Assembly: GCF_001909055.1 (NCBI RefSeq)
Contig: NZ_LVWI01000001.1
Span: forward strand, 589,277 to 653,276
Direction: 5' to 3'
From: Paenibacillus helianthi
Lineage (GTDB): Bacteria; Bacillota; Bacilli; Paenibacillales; Paenibacillaceae
Length of the DNA stretch: 64,000 nt
The notes under the pieces were generated by a model. It was not told the DNA's origin. It saw only the letters and a list, made by a program, of their open reading frames with translations, and ran no database searches. Shown piece by piece: positions 1-9,911 of this stretch (positions are counted from its first letter, which is position 1; the number at the start of each line of letters is the position of its first letter). The position numbers and the translations under genes were made by a program.

Positions 1-2318
1 TCAGCCTGATCCACCCCAAGTGCCATCGCGGGCAGGCCGTCGGTTACCAGATTGACCCAGAGAATCTGGATGGGAACCAGAGGCAGAGGGAGCCCCAGCA
101 TCATGGCAAAGAACATCGTCAGAATCTCCCCTACGTTCGAAGCGAGCAGATAACGGATAAATTTGCGTATATTCTCGTAAATGTTCCGTCCTTCCTCAAT
201 GGCCGCTACTATAGTAGAGAAGTTGTCGTCGCCCAGAATGAGCGAAGAAGCTTCTTTGGTTACGTCTGTCCCCGTGATCCCCATGGAGATCCCGATATCC
301 GCCGCTTTGATCGCCGGGGCGTCATTGACCCCGTCCCCGGTCATCGCCACGACATGCCCATGGCGCTGCAGGGACTTGACGATGCGCAGCTTATGCTCTG
401 GAGAAACCCTTGCATACACGTATACATTATCCGATACCTTATCGAGGGCATCGTCATCCATCCGGGTGAGCTGGCTGCCGGTTAATACAGTTCCGCCACG
501 CTGCAAAATACCCAGCTGATGGGCAATCGCTTCTGCTGTGGTTCCATGGTCTCCGGTAATCATCACTGTCTTGATTCCTGCTCTGCGGGTGATGCTGATG
601 GCATCGCGCACCTCACGGCGCGGCGGATCGATCATCCCGGCCAGTCCGGCGAAGACCAATTGGCATTCGGCTTCTTTTTCACTGCCTGCAACTTCACCGG
701 AACGCATTTCCCTGTAAGCCATTCCCAGAACACGCAGCGCACCCGATGCCATTTCTTCATTGGCCTCCATCACCTTCTGGCGCAAGGTAGGTGTGCAAGG
801 TACGACCGCACCTTCCCACAGCATATAGGAGCAGCAGTTCAGCAGAACATCCGGCGCACCTTTGGTACAGATCATTTTACCGCCCGGATGATTGACAACC
901 ACGGACATCAGCTTGCGTTCGGAGTCGAACGGAAACTCCGTTTCCCTTGTATAGGTCACAGCAAGCGACTGCGCAGTCAGCCCCATTTTTGCGGATAAAG
1001 TAACCAGTGCCCCTTCCGTTGGGTCACCTTTCAGCTCCCATACAGACGGATTGGCCGCATTCTTGCCGGTTTCACTGCTTTTCTCTTTCTCTTTGCCTTT
1101 GCGTTTGCTCCGGGTTTCCCCGGGAAAGGTTTCAATAATCTCTGCATTGCTGCACAGTGCGCCGATCTGGAGCATGCGCCGCAGGTTTTGATCATTTTTA
1201 AGGTCAATGGGCTTGCCCTTTTGCAGTACATGTCCGATTGGGGCATAGCCTTCACCCGTTACCTCTAAATTCCGCCCAGCACTCCATAACCTCGTGACCG
1301 TCATTTTGTTCTGGGTTAACGTTCCCGTCTTATCGGAACAGATCACCGAGGCACACCCGAGTGTTTCGACCGATGGGAGCTTGCGGACAATGGCCTTGCG
1401 TTTGATCATCCGCTGAACGCCGAGTGCAAGCGCAATGGTGACAATGGCCGGCAACCCTTCCGGAATCGCCGCTACAGCAAGGCTTACACCGGCAAGGAAC
1501 ATAGCAGCTACAGGCTGCCCATGCAGAATACCCGCAGCTACAACCACAATAGTCAGGCCGAGTGAAACATAGATCAGAATCTTCCCCAGCTGCTCCAGCC
1601 GATGCTGGAGTGGTGTTTCCTGAGATTCGGTATTCAGGATCAGATCGGCAATTTTGCCCATCTCGGTATCCATGCCGGTGCGTACAACGATGGCCCGGCC
1701 AGTTCCCCGCGTGACCATTGTGCCCATAAATCCGATATTTTTCTGATCACCAAGCGGAATTTCCTCGGCATGAATAGCTTCCGAATGCTTGGAGACGGGC
1801 AGTGATTCACCGGTTAGCGCGGACTCCTCTGCGTACAAAGCGCTGCACTGCAGCCAGCGGACATCGGCAGGAATCCGGTCACCGCTCTCCAGTAGCACAA
1901 TATCGCCAGGCACCAGCATTTTGGCGGGAATGTGCTCAACCTTTCCATCGCGCAGCACCTTTGCAGAAGGTGCCGAGAGCTGCTTGAGCGCACGCAGCGA
2001 ACGTTCGGCGCGGAATTCCTGGACAAAACCCAGAACCCCGTTCAGCATAATAATAGCGACAATCGTTATGGCGTCCAGGTATTCACCCAGCAGACCGGAC
2101 ACCAGCGTCGCTCCCATCAGCACCAGCACCATGAAATCCTTGAACTGGTTAAGCATCAGGGTAAGCGGAGATATTGCCTTCCCTTCCGACAGCTCATTGT
2201 GTCCGTTCTCCATCAGCCTCTGCGCGGCATCCTCTCCGCTTAGGCCCGATCCCGGATGAACGCCGAACATCTTCTGCAGTTCCTCTGCACCGAGCCGGTG
2301 CCAACTTTTTTGTTCCAT
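1..2318 (-). CDS. Ca2+-transporting P-type ATPase, C-terminus cut by window edge
   Basis: P2A-type ATPase expected to pump Ca2+ out of the cytoplasm using ATP. The frame is open from the ATG at 2318 to the window edge (about 772 residues), so the last membrane helices are missing. Visible in order: LTGES in the actuator loop, PEGLP of helix M4, the phosphorylation motif DKTGT (near 1320-1335), KGDPTE of the nucleotide-binding domain, the hinge TGDGVNDAP, and NLVTDGLPA of M6. PEGLP together with NLVTDGLPA is the Ca2+-site signature of this subgroup. A Lys/Glu-rich insertion precedes KGDPTE. It is divergent from rqcH; the Bacillus subtilis homologues yloB and yloA are also neighbours, so orthology to YloB is likely. 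Mn2+ as an additional substrate cannot be excluded. Confidence 0.93.
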   Translation of the reverse strand, partial: MEQKSWHRLGAEELQKMFGVHPGSGLSGEDAAQRLMENGHNELSEGKAISPLTLMLNQFKDFMVLVLMGATLVSGLLGEYLDAITIVAIIMLNGVLGFVQEFRAERSLRALKQLSAPSAKVLRDGKVEHIPAKMLVPGDIVLLESGDRIPADVRWLQCSALYAEESALTGESLPVSKHSEAIHAEEIPLGDQKNIGFMGTMVTRGTGRAIVVRTGMDTEMGKIADLILNTESQETPLQHRLEQLGKILIYVSLGLTIVVVAAGILHGQPVAAMFLAGVSLAVAAIPEGLPAIVTIALALGVQRMIKRKAIVRKLPSVETLGCASVICSDKTGTLTQNKMTVTRLWSAGRNLEVTGEGYAPIGHVLQKGKPIDLKNDQNLRRMLQIGALCSNAEIIETFPGETRSKRKGKEKEKSSETGKNAANPSVWELKGDPTEGALVTLSAKMGLTAQSLAVTYTRETEFPFDSERKLMSVVVNHPGGKMICTKGAPDVLLNCCSYMLWEGAVVPCTPTLRQKVMEANEEMASGALRVLGMAYREMRSGEVAGSEKEAECQLVFAGLAGMIDPPRREVRDAISITRRAGIKTVMITGDHGTTAEAIAHQLGILQRGGTVLTGSQLTRMDDDALDKVSDNVYVYARVSPEHKLRIVKSLQRHGHVVAMTGDGVNDAPAIKAADIGISMGITGTDVTKEASSLILGDDNFSTIVAAIEEGRNIYENIRKFIRYLLASNVGEILTMFFAMMLGLPLPLVPIQILWVNLVTDGLPAMALGVDQA

Positions 2319-2510
2319 AGTCCTACTTTCCCCTCCCGGTCGTTTCTTGACTTCCGGCGGCGCACAGCTTTTCCACCTGTTCATGTCCAAGTGTATTCAT
2401 AGTCGTCCCAAAATATCACTTCTCCCATGGCTTCTCCTTTTGCGCAAATGTGTCAAAGTATGGCATCATAGAGAGAGTACTTTATTATCAGGCGACAGGA
2501 GAACATGATC

Positions 2511-4436
2511 ATGGCATTAGACGGCATAGTAACCAGAGCGATCGTGCACGAGCTTCAATCCTTTATCGGTGCACGTATCGGCAAAATATATCAACCCAGT
2601 ACACACGATCTAATCTTCATCCTCCGTGGCTCCGGGGGTGGCGGTAAGCTGCTGCTCTCTGCCAATCCTACTTATCCGCGGGTTCATCTGACCGACAGAA
2701 ACAGCATTAATCCGGCGGAAGCGCCGATGTTCTGCATGCTGATGCGCAAACACTGTGAAGGCGGAACCATCGAGAGCATCAGTCAAGTTGGGTTGGAGCG
2801 CATCATTCATATCCAGGTAAGGACCCGGGATGAGCTCGGAGATGTATCGGCCAAAAAAATCATCATCGAGCTGATGGGCCGGCACAGCAATATCATTCTT
2901 ACCGATCTTGCAACAGGCACCATTATCGACGGTATTCATCACGTTACTCCGACAATCAGCAGCTACCGGAATGTTATGCCCGGTATCGCCTATATTGAGC
3001 CGCCGCAGCAGCATAAGCTGAATCCTTTGGTAATCGGCCAAGAGGCATTTATAAGTCTCGCAGCAGCTGCTGAGCAGGATGCGCTGACAGCTGGCTCCGG
3101 TGAAGAGCAGGAGCCAGAAGAGATGATTGAGGGTGAGCTCGCTGACCTCTTGAAGTCGCTGGAGGAGCCCAAGGCGGACGGCTCCGGCGGTCCAGCGCCT
3201 TCAGCCGACCCTATCCAATGGATCGTGCATGCCTTCAGCGGCATCAGTCCGCTAATTGCCGGAGAGATTGTGCGGCAGAGCGGTGTAACCGGACCTGCTT
3301 CAGCAGCCGACTCCGCAGGTAGTACATCTGTCGTTTCACCCGAGTCGGATGAACATTGGACGGAAGAGATGACGTCATTATGGAGATCTTTTGACAAAGT
3401 GCTTGCGCCGGTACGGGTAGACAGCTTTTCCCCGATGTCAGGAGCAAACGCCAAAGGCAAACCCGTCTTCTCGGCCATCGCACTTACACTTGAGGATGAG
3501 CATGTGAAGCATTACAGCTCCATCAGCGCTTGCCTGGAGGATTATTACGGAGATAAAGCCGAGCGAGATACAGTGAAGCAGCGGGTTAGTGACCTGATCC
3601 GTTTCCTGAGCAATGAACGGAGCAAAAACGTCAAGAAGCTAGCCAATCTGCAAAAAGACCTGGATGAAGCCCAGGACGCCGATCAATTCCGGATCTGGGG
3701 TGAGCTGCTGTTCGCTTCATTACATGCTGTCTCCAAAGGCGACAAGCAAGCTACACTTGTGAATTATTACGATGAGGACCAGGCGGAAATCACCATCCCG
3801 CTAGATCCGCTGCTCACTCCTTCAGACAATGCACAGCGGTATTTCAAGAAATACAACAAATACAAGAACAGCCTGCTGGTGATCAACGAACAGCTGCTCA
3901 AAACCCATGAGGAAATTGCTTACATGGAAACACTACTGCAGCAACTGGCCCATGCTTCATTGAATGACATCGAGGAAATCCGCGATGAGCTAGTGGGTCA
4001 GGGCTACCTGCGTGACCGCAGCAAAAAGGGTAAAAAGAAGAAAAAAGCCACCCGCCCTACCCTGCAGGTGTTCACTTCTTCGGAAGGCGTGGAAATCTAT
4101 GTCGGTAAAAACAATCTTCAAAACGAATATGTCACCAACCGTCTGGCTTCGGCCAATGATACCTGGCTGCACACCAAGGACATTCCCGGCTCTCATGTGG
4201 TGATCCGCAGCGAGTCGTTTGGAGATGCTACGCTTGAGGAAGCCGCACAACTGGCTGCTTATTTCAGCCAAGCCAAACAATCAAGCAGTGTCCCTGTGGA
4301 TTGTACACTCATCCGTCATGTCCGCAAGCCCAGCGGGGCTAAGCCCGGCTTCGTGATCTACGATCATCAAAAGACCCTATTCGTCACTCCTGATGAGGAA
4401 CGGATCAAGAGTCTGCCGAATACGCTCAAGAATTAA
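2511..4436 (+). CDS. rqcH: Ribosome quality control protein RqcH (NFACT family, YloA)
   Basis: RqcH binds obstructed 50S subunits carrying peptidyl-tRNA and recruits tRNA-Ala to add C-terminal alanine tails that mark stalled peptides for degradation. The 641-residue protein has an NFACT-N domain (about 1-200), an acidic low-complexity stretch (about 190-230), a coiled-coil middle (about 350-480) and a C-terminal NFACT-R domain (about 510-600). The key Asp-Arg pair of the B. subtilis protein is Glu96-Arg97 here, a conservative change. An upstream in-frame ATG at 2505 sits only 2 nt after the AGGAGA (2497-2502), whereas the ATG at 2511 has an 8-nt spacing and starts with MALDG, like relatives. 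Older annotations call this family fibronectin-binding protein. Confidence 0.93.
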   Translation: MALDGIVTRAIVHELQSFIGARIGKIYQPSTHDLIFILRGSGGGGKLLLSANPTYPRVHLTDRNSINPAEAPMFCMLMRKHCEGGTIESISQVGLERIIHIQVRTRDELGDVSAKKIIIELMGRHSNIILTDLATGTIIDGIHHVTPTISSYRNVMPGIAYIEPPQQHKLNPLVIGQEAFISLAAAAEQDALTAGSGEEQEPEEMIEGELADLLKSLEEPKADGSGGPAPSADPIQWIVHAFSGISPLIAGEIVRQSGVTGPASAADSAGSTSVVSPESDEHWTEEMTSLWRSFDKVLAPVRVDSFSPMSGANAKGKPVFSAIALTLEDEHVKHYSSISACLEDYYGDKAERDTVKQRVSDLIRFLSNERSKNVKKLANLQKDLDEAQDADQFRIWGELLFASLHAVSKGDKQATLVNYYDEDQAEITIPLDPLLTPSDNAQRYFKKYNKYKNSLLVINEQLLKTHEEIAYMETLLQQLAHASLNDIEEIRDELVGQGYLRDRSKKGKKKKKATRPTLQVFTSSEGVEIYVGKNNLQNEYVTNRLASANDTWLHTKDIPGSHVVIRSESFGDATLEEAAQLAAYFSQAKQSSSVPVDCTLIRHVRKPSGAKPGFVIYDHQKTLFVTPDEERIKSLPNTLKN

Positions 4437-4483
4437 GGCATACTACGCATTGCTGCTGTAACTCTGGACTGCATTCTTAAACA

Positions 4484-4532
4484 TAAAGAACCACCAGCCA
4501 AAAGACAGATGTCCTTGGCTGGTGGTTCTTTA
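4484..4532. terminator. Rho-independent terminator between rqcH and the PHP gene
   Basis: A 19-bp perfect stem (4484-4502 with 4514-4532, counting its A/T ends) encloses a short loop. It is flanked by A and T runs on both sides, so it can stop transcription of rqcH and of the convergent PHP gene. Confidence 0.85.
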
Positions 4533-4657
4533 TATATCACGAAAGCGGGAATGGCACGAAGGGAGTCGCTAAGAACGGCATTTTTGCCGTTGCTTTGCTC
4601 AGTCGGCATATTCCAGACCACGGACCACTTCCCATGCGCAATTCAGCTTCACTTTAC

Positions 4658-5560
4658 CTAAAATCCGGATGACTCACCCTTCAGCCGCTCCAGCACCGCG
4701 ACCGGCACCGAAACGCTGCCAATCTCTCCATGAAACACAACCCCTTGGCGCGCACCGTGGAAATCCGAACCGCCAGTGACCAGGAGTCCGTATTCTTCAG
4801 CGAGCGCGAGGTAACGTTCTTCATCGGCAGGGCCGTGATCTGAATGGTAAACCTCAATGCCGCGCAGCGCACTGCGTTCAATAATACCACGGACCAGCTC
4901 ATCATCCCCGTAGATTCCTGGATGGGCAAGTACCGCTGCTCCGCCTGCTTCGGCAATCCAGTCGCATGCCAGCTCCGGTGTGATGCGCGGCGGTGACACA
5001 TAAGCCGCTGCGCCTTCAGCCAGATACTTGTCGAACGCATCACGCATATCCGAAGCCGCCCCGAGACGCACCAATGCGTCGGCAATATGCGGACGGCCCA
5101 CGCTCTCGTCGGGCTTCAGCTCCCGTCCTATGCCTGCGGTAACTTGATCTAGCGTAATGTCGATGCCCAGTCCCTGCAGCTTCGCAATGATCGCCTCATT
5201 CCGCTGCGCGCGGGTATCTCTTTGCTCTGCAAGCCTGGACAGAAACAGTTCCTGCTCTGTATCCATGAAATAGCCCAGCACATGAATCTCTTTCCCGCCG
5301 GCTCGCGTACTGATTTCGACTCCGGGAACAACGGTAATGCCGCATTTCCGCCCGGCCTCAAGAGCTTCAGCGACTCCGGCCACCGTATCGTGATCTGTAA
5401 TTGCTACTGCCGCCAGCCCTTTTTCATAGGCCAATCTTACATTCTCAGCCGGAGGCTGCATTCCGTCCGAAGATAATGTATGGGTATGCAGATCGGCTCT
5501 GCCTGAGAACCCGCTGCCCGTCTGTTCTTTTAATTGGTTGTTCCTATGCTCCTGCCCCAT
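4658..5560 (-). CDS. PHP-domain phosphoesterase
   Basis: Polymerase-and-histidinol-phosphatase fold metal-dependent phosphoesterase of 300 residues, probably cytoplasmic. Metal-binding motifs are visible: DLHTHT near residue 23, ITDHDT near 55, PGVEIS near 80, LAHPG near 190 and SDFHG near 265. Family members include nucleoside 3',5'-bisphosphate phosphatases and 5'-3' oligonucleotide exonucleases (RNase AM/YciV type), so the substrate is most likely a phosphorylated nucleotide or short RNA, though the sequence alone does not fix it. Its stop faces the shared terminator with rqcH. The acetyltransferase gene lies 21 bp upstream in the same direction and may be cotranscribed. Confidence 0.85.
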   Translation of the reverse strand: MGQEHRNNQLKEQTGSGFSGRADLHTHTLSSDGMQPPAENVRLAYEKGLAAVAITDHDTVAGVAEALEAGRKCGITVVPGVEISTRAGGKEIHVLGYFMDTEQELFLSRLAEQRDTRAQRNEAIIAKLQGLGIDITLDQVTAGIGRELKPDESVGRPHIADALVRLGAASDMRDAFDKYLAEGAAAYVSPPRITPELACDWIAEAGGAAVLAHPGIYGDDELVRGIIERSALRGIEVYHSDHGPADEERYLALAEEYGLLVTGGSDFHGARQGVVFHGEIGSVSVPVAVLERLKGESSGF

Positions 5561-5581
5561 TATCCTACCTGCCCTTCAAGT

Positions 5582-6151
5582 CTATTGGCTCCTTGCTGAT
5601 TCCCATTCCTCACGAAGAATCCCCATCTTAATGGCATCGTAGTACTCACCTCGCACAATCCGCGCCTTGCGTACCCGCGCCTCTTCGATCATGCCGCATT
5701 TCGCGGCCAACCCCATCATCCGGACATTGCCCGACCATGTGCCTATTCCAAGCCGGACCGTATCCATGGCCTCAAAAAGATATTCCATCCACATCCGGAA
5801 TGCCTCGGTCCCATATCCGCCTGACCAAAAACGCGAATCAAACAGAACAATTCCGATTTCAAACCAGTTCGTCTCCTTCGACACCCAATATCTGCCTACC
5901 GTTCCTTTGAGTTCGCCGTCAATATCAATCACCAGACGGCTGCGGGGCTCGTCGGTATATACCAGAGCCAAGGTCTCGGTAAATTTTGACGCGAACGTTT
6001 CGTAGCTTTCCCATTCCTGCATCCCGTAAGGACCATTCCAGAGCAGATGCTCCCTGTCCTCGGCTTCATATTCATAATAATAAATGGTGCGGATGTCCTC
6101 TTCCGTCAGATCCCTCAGCGTAACTTTTTCTCCCTGCAGTACAATGGCCAT
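5582..6151 (-). CDS. GNAT family N-acetyltransferase (RimJ/RimL-like)
   Basis: Acetyl-CoA-dependent N-acetyltransferase of about 189 residues in the RimJ/RimL-like GNAT group. It begins with VTLRDLTEEDI, typical of this group, and carries a GYGTEAF acetyl-CoA-binding region followed by a RLGIGTWSGNVRMMGLAAK segment. The substrate (protein N-terminus, amino acid or antibiotic) cannot be read from the sequence. An ATG 75 nt upstream is open in frame, but the ATG at 6151 is preceded by GGAGG at a 7-nt spacing and matches the family's start, so it was chosen. It lies just upstream of the PHP gene in the same orientation. Confidence 0.82.
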   Translation of the reverse strand: MAIVLQGEKVTLRDLTEEDIRTIYYYEYEAEDREHLLWNGPYGMQEWESYETFASKFTETLALVYTDEPRSRLVIDIDGELKGTVGRYWVSKETNWFEIGIVLFDSRFWSGGYGTEAFRMWMEYLFEAMDTVRLGIGTWSGNVRMMGLAAKCGMIEEARVRKARIVRGEYYDAIKMGILREEWESARSQ

Positions 6152-6240
6152 ACGTATCCTCCGCTCGATAATTTCAGCATATTGATTCCCATAATACCCC
6201 AAATATGCGGATGAGCGTATATACAAATTGATTATACTGT

Positions 6241-7140
6241 TTACTGATCTCCTGCATGGTCACGCAAAAACGTCAGAAACGTCACCGCCGAAATAGGCAG
6301 CAGCGTCGATTTGAGATGGATCGCATAAAACTGTCTTTTAAACGAAGCATCCGTAATGTTGACAATCTTCAGTAATCCCAGCGCCACTTCATGTTTAACC
6401 GAGGAGGTAGAAATAATGGTGAGTCCGAGCCCTGCTTCCACCGCCGATTTCACGGCTCCTGTACTTCCCAGCTCCATCACCACTCGCATCGCCCCCGGAT
6501 CCAGTCCCTTGGCCAGCAATTGTTCTTCCATAACCCGGCGGGTCCCTGAGCCCTGTTCACGTAGCACAAACGGATGCTGCAGCGCTTCCGCAAGCGTAAC
6601 TTCATCTTTCTCCGCCAGCGGGTGCACCCGGGGTACGATCAGCTTCAGCTCATCCCCCATAACCGGTTCAATGACCATATCCGGATGGGAGACCGGCGCC
6701 TCGATCAGGCCGAAATTCAGCTGATGCTTGTGAATCTCCTCCAGCAGCTGAGAGGTATTCATTACCTTCATCATAATGGAAATGTGAGGGTAGGCTTTGC
6801 CAAACGGACCCAAAAGGCGCGGCAGCACGTACTCTCCAATGGTCAGGCTTGCTCCCAGCAGCAGACGTCCCTCCAGCATATGGGTAAACGCCGACATCGC
6901 CTGGTCCGTCTCCCGCATCAGCTGAATGCTGCGCAGCGCGAACGGCAGCAGCGTGCGGCCGGCCTCCGAGAGGATTATTTTTTTACTGGAACGGTCGAAG
7001 AGCTTGGCTCCGAAGTAATCCTCCAGCGCCTGAACCTGCATAGTCACTGCGGGCTGTGTCATGTGAAGCGTCTGTGCCGCGGCAGAGAAACTTCCTCTCT
7101 CGGAAACGGTATAAAAAATATGCAGCTGATGAAAATTCAT
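6241..7140 (-). CDS. LysR-family transcriptional regulator (CysL/YwfK-like)
   Basis: LysR-type regulator of 299 residues. The N-terminal winged helix-turn-helix spans about residues 1-60 (GSFSAAAQTLHMTQPAVTMQ contains the recognition helix). A co-inducer-binding domain of two alpha/beta subdomains follows (about 90-295), with the LGASLTIGEYVLPRLL entry typical of the CysL/CbbR-like branch. Members of that branch control sulfur assimilation or carbon fixation genes, but no such target lies next to this gene, so the regulon is unknown. A GGAG sequence lies just upstream of the ATG. The upstream spacer carries a palindromic dispersed repeat. Confidence 0.85.
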   Translation of the reverse strand: MNFHQLHIFYTVSERGSFSAAAQTLHMTQPAVTMQVQALEDYFGAKLFDRSSKKIILSEAGRTLLPFALRSIQLMRETDQAMSAFTHMLEGRLLLGASLTIGEYVLPRLLGPFGKAYPHISIMMKVMNTSQLLEEIHKHQLNFGLIEAPVSHPDMVIEPVMGDELKLIVPRVHPLAEKDEVTLAEALQHPFVLREQGSGTRRVMEEQLLAKGLDPGAMRVVMELGSTGAVKSAVEAGLGLTIISTSSVKHEVALGLLKIVNITDASFKRQFYAIHLKSTLLPISAVTFLTFLRDHAGDQ

Positions 7141-7175
7141 GCTCAGGACTCCTTCTATTATAAAAAACTCAAGTG

Positions 7176-7262
7176 GAAACGGCTTCGCCGCCCTTTTAAG
7201 GGACGGAATCCGTTTCAGCGAGAAATATAAGGATGATTTATAGCGTGAAACATATAAATTCT
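7176..7262. repeat. Dispersed palindromic intergenic repeat, copy 1
   Basis: An imperfect palindrome with outer arms GAAACGG (7176-7182) and CCGTTTC (7210-7216), and an inner pairing of CCGCCCTT with AAGGGACGG. It is followed by an AT-rich tail. Related pieces occur near 21765-21795, 28661-28700 and 48190-48230, always between genes, as expected for a REP-like element. This is the most complete copy in the window. Confidence 0.6.
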
Positions 7263-7271
7263 TATATTTTC

Positions 7272-7300
7272 AAAAAAAACATGCAGCCTTCCGCCGCATG
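7272..7300 (-). terminator. Terminator after the 7.3-kb hypothetical gene
   Basis: Read on the minus strand, a CATGC/GCATG stem with an inner GC pairing and GGAA loop is followed by eight T residues, directly downstream of the gene's stop. Confidence 0.7.
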
Positions 7301-7323
7301 CCTTCTCTGTAACTGTGCGCTCG

Positions 7324-7839
7324 TTATCTGCGTCTGCGGCGCTTCTTCACCAGTTTTATGCGGCGGGAATGGCGCAGCCATGAAAAGTAGGCTCTCAGAT
7401 CCCGCAGCTGGGGAGTCGATGAAATATTGCCGAGAAACGTAACCACAATCATCACATACAGCGGATCTCCGGAGATCGTGGTGGCCCCTTCCAGTTCCTT
7501 GAACTGAACCACCATTGATGTGTCATTGTCGATCAAATAAGCGTGATATTCTTTCTGTGAATACGGCCTTACCCGGTTCTGCTTCACGCATTGCCATATC
7601 CACGCGCCAATATCCACGTCCTTGCCGTCTTCCTTACTGATCCGGTCTGTATAACGGCTTTTCGCATGCGGTGTTATAACAATATCGGCCACACTGTATT
7701 CATTCAGCATGATGTGAAAGGGCTCGTACACCCCCCACGTTTCCATCCCCTTGACATGCATAATCATCACACTCCACTGAAAGGGTCTTGGCATGCTCTT
7801 ATTGTTGTCAATATTACCGCATTGACGTTTGTTGTTCAA
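7324..7839 (-). CDS. Conserved hypothetical basic protein
   Basis: Protein of about 171 residues that I do not recognise. A central part reads like a small alpha/beta domain (HAKSRYTDRIS, then ISGDPLYVMIVVTFLG) and the C-terminus is strongly basic, ending in VKKRRRRR, which suggests nucleic-acid or ribosome contact. There is no signal peptide or membrane helix. The start is uncertain. A GTG at 7848 is open, but the AAGGG box is best spaced (8 nt) for the TTG at 7839; the ATG at 7794 would drop a non-conserved-looking leader. It has its own terminator and no operon partner. Confidence 0.6.
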   Translation of the reverse strand: MNNKRQCGNIDNNKSMPRPFQWSVMIMHVKGMETWGVYEPFHIMLNEYSVADIVITPHAKSRYTDRISKEDGKDVDIGAWIWQCVKQNRVRPYSQKEYHAYLIDNDTSMVVQFKELEGATTISGDPLYVMIVVTFLGNISSTPQLRDLRAYFSWLRHSRRIKLVKKRRRRR

Positions 7840-7873
7840 GCATATCACCCTTACAGTCTATAGTGCCCAAGGT

Positions 7874-9728
7874 TCAGCAGGTTTTACTTACAGAGCGATC
7901 CCTGTCATCGACATAGCTGCTGCCTTTGATCATTTTGCATTTTTTCTTGAGTCTTGCCGCCTCCCCGGAGAGGTCTTCGATGGAATCGAATGGACGGTAA
8001 CGGTTAGTAACAACGGCTATTGAGATCGAAACCAGCGGAATTTCTTCCACCACGCCTGATCGGCCCTCGGTCAGCACGTAATGCTGTGCTAAATGACCTG
8101 GATGATAAAACCCTTGCATCACCTTATCAAATTCCTCCATAATGGTCCGGCAATATTCCTCGTAATGATAATCATCAATGAAAATAATAAAGTCATCCCC
8201 GCCGATATGACCCAAAAACCCTTCCAGCCGCAAGGTGCAATGCTTGAGAATCTCCGCGGTGGCCTGTATCATCCGGTCGCCTTCCTTAAACCCGTAAGTA
8301 TCGTTATACGCCTTGAAATGATCCAGATCTATGTACAGAACACTGAACTGCTCCTGCAGCAGCGATTTCACCATCCACTCATTTATGCTCAGATTCCCCG
8401 GCAGACCGGTCAGTGGGTTCAAAAAGCTCGCGGCCACCGCCTGGATCTCGGCAAAATTAAGCAGCAAATCCCTTACGCTTACCGCTCCAAATAGTGCCCC
8501 TTCATGGGTGACCAGCACGTAATCATAGAGATGCTCTTCACTTCTGTCCATCGCCAGCCGGCTGACCTCGGTAATCGGTGTTTTGTAATCTACAACCAGC
8601 GGTGAACCGTCCATGATCAGTCCGACGGAGCGGCCCATATACAGGGTGAAGCCATAGAGTGTACCGATCTGCTGGTAAAAGCGAATCCTCATGATCAATG
8701 CGACCGCTTGCCCGCCCTCCGTCACTGCCACACCCTGGAGCTGAGGATTGCTCTTAAAGATATGGTCTACATACGCGCATTTCTGGTGAGGGGAGATCTC
8801 TGGAATTTGTTCAGCAATTTCACCGATCTGAAGAAACATGCTTATAGCCTCCTCTAACTGGAACTTGTGGGGAATCCGCTGGAAAAGCACCCCGCACCGG
8901 CCGGTGTCCGGGCCTGCCAAGCGCATAGCCTTGTCCGAATTCAATGCCGGCCATTTGCAAATACAGCAGTTCTTCTTCCGTTTCGATACCTTCAGCAATG
9001 ACCCGGGTAGCGGATCGATAGGCATATTCACTGATTAGCTCCAATAGCTCCTGCTGCTCCCGGTTGCCGTGGATGCCACGGATCAGGGATTTGTCCAGCT
9101 TGATGAACTCCGGCTTCAGATAGACCAGTGTCTTGAGGCTGTTATAACCGGAGCCGGCATCGTCCACAGCAATTCGGAAGCCCTGCTCACGGTAATGTGA
9201 CAGCACTTTCTCGAATCCTACATAATCCTGGACTGCCTGCCGCTCGGTTAATTCAAATACAACCCGCTCCGGGGAGAGATTCAGCTCCTGCAGGAGACTG
9301 AGCGTTTCACCGCTTTTATGCCGGACATCGTTCAAGACTCCCGGGTGTACGTTGATAAATACAAGCGTGTCGGTCTTTGCTCCTCCTTCCGGCAGCCGTT
9401 CCATATAACGCGATAGCGAAATCCGCCGGCAATAGTGCTCGAATCTGAACATCTGATCCGTACGGCCGGCAAATTCATAGAAATGCTCCGTGGTCGGAAA
9501 TTGCGTAGAGTTGGGCGGCCTGTTCAGTACCTCATGACCCATCGTCAGCCCGCTTCTCAGCTGCAGAATCGGTTGGAAAAAGGTATCCAGCCGCCCATGA
9601 TTCATAATATCCAACAGGGCCGACAGCCTTCTCAGCTCCTTCACCTCGTTATGCAGCCTGCCGTTGATGTGCTGAAGATACTGGGGAATTGCCGACAGTT
9701 TTTGGGTTATTGCCATTCGTTTCGTCAT
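7874..9728 (-). pseudogene. EAL-CBS-GGDEF cyclic-di-GMP protein, interrupted by a +1 frameshift
   Basis: One gene appears to be split into two overlapping frames. The first part (start ATG 9728 after AGGTGA) is an EAL phosphodiesterase domain with EVL in place of EAL, FELTER, DDAGSG, KLDKSLI and AEGIET. It ends in the expected GYALGRP, then runs out of frame. The second frame continues with a CBS-pair-like segment and a GGDEF domain whose signature is GGDDF. Removing one C from the CCC on the minus strand (plus 8910-8912) joins both frames through GRPDTGRCGV. The full product would be about 617 residues and could both make and break cyclic-di-GMP. There is no RxxD inhibitory site before GGDDF. 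Either a genuine mutation or a consensus error explains it. Confidence 0.8.
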
Positions 9729-9858
9729 TAGGTCACCTGTTTGTTTTCTCTCGTGAATTTTGTCACTCTCTTCCCAGCATATAGCGGAAGTATTAAGCAG
9801 CGATAAAAAGTACAAGGCAAAACAGAGGCATTTCGACAATTCCCACGACCTCGTCCAC

Positions 9859-9884
9859 AAAAAAACTGCCCTGATTTGGGCAGT
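9859..9884 (-). terminator. Terminator of the eutABC operon
   Basis: On the minus strand a perfect ACTGCCC/GGGCAGT stem with a 6-nt loop is followed by seven T residues, 28 bp after the eutC stop. Confidence 0.85.
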
Positions 9885-9911
9885 CCAGGAATTAGATCCC
9901 GTTCATTCTGT

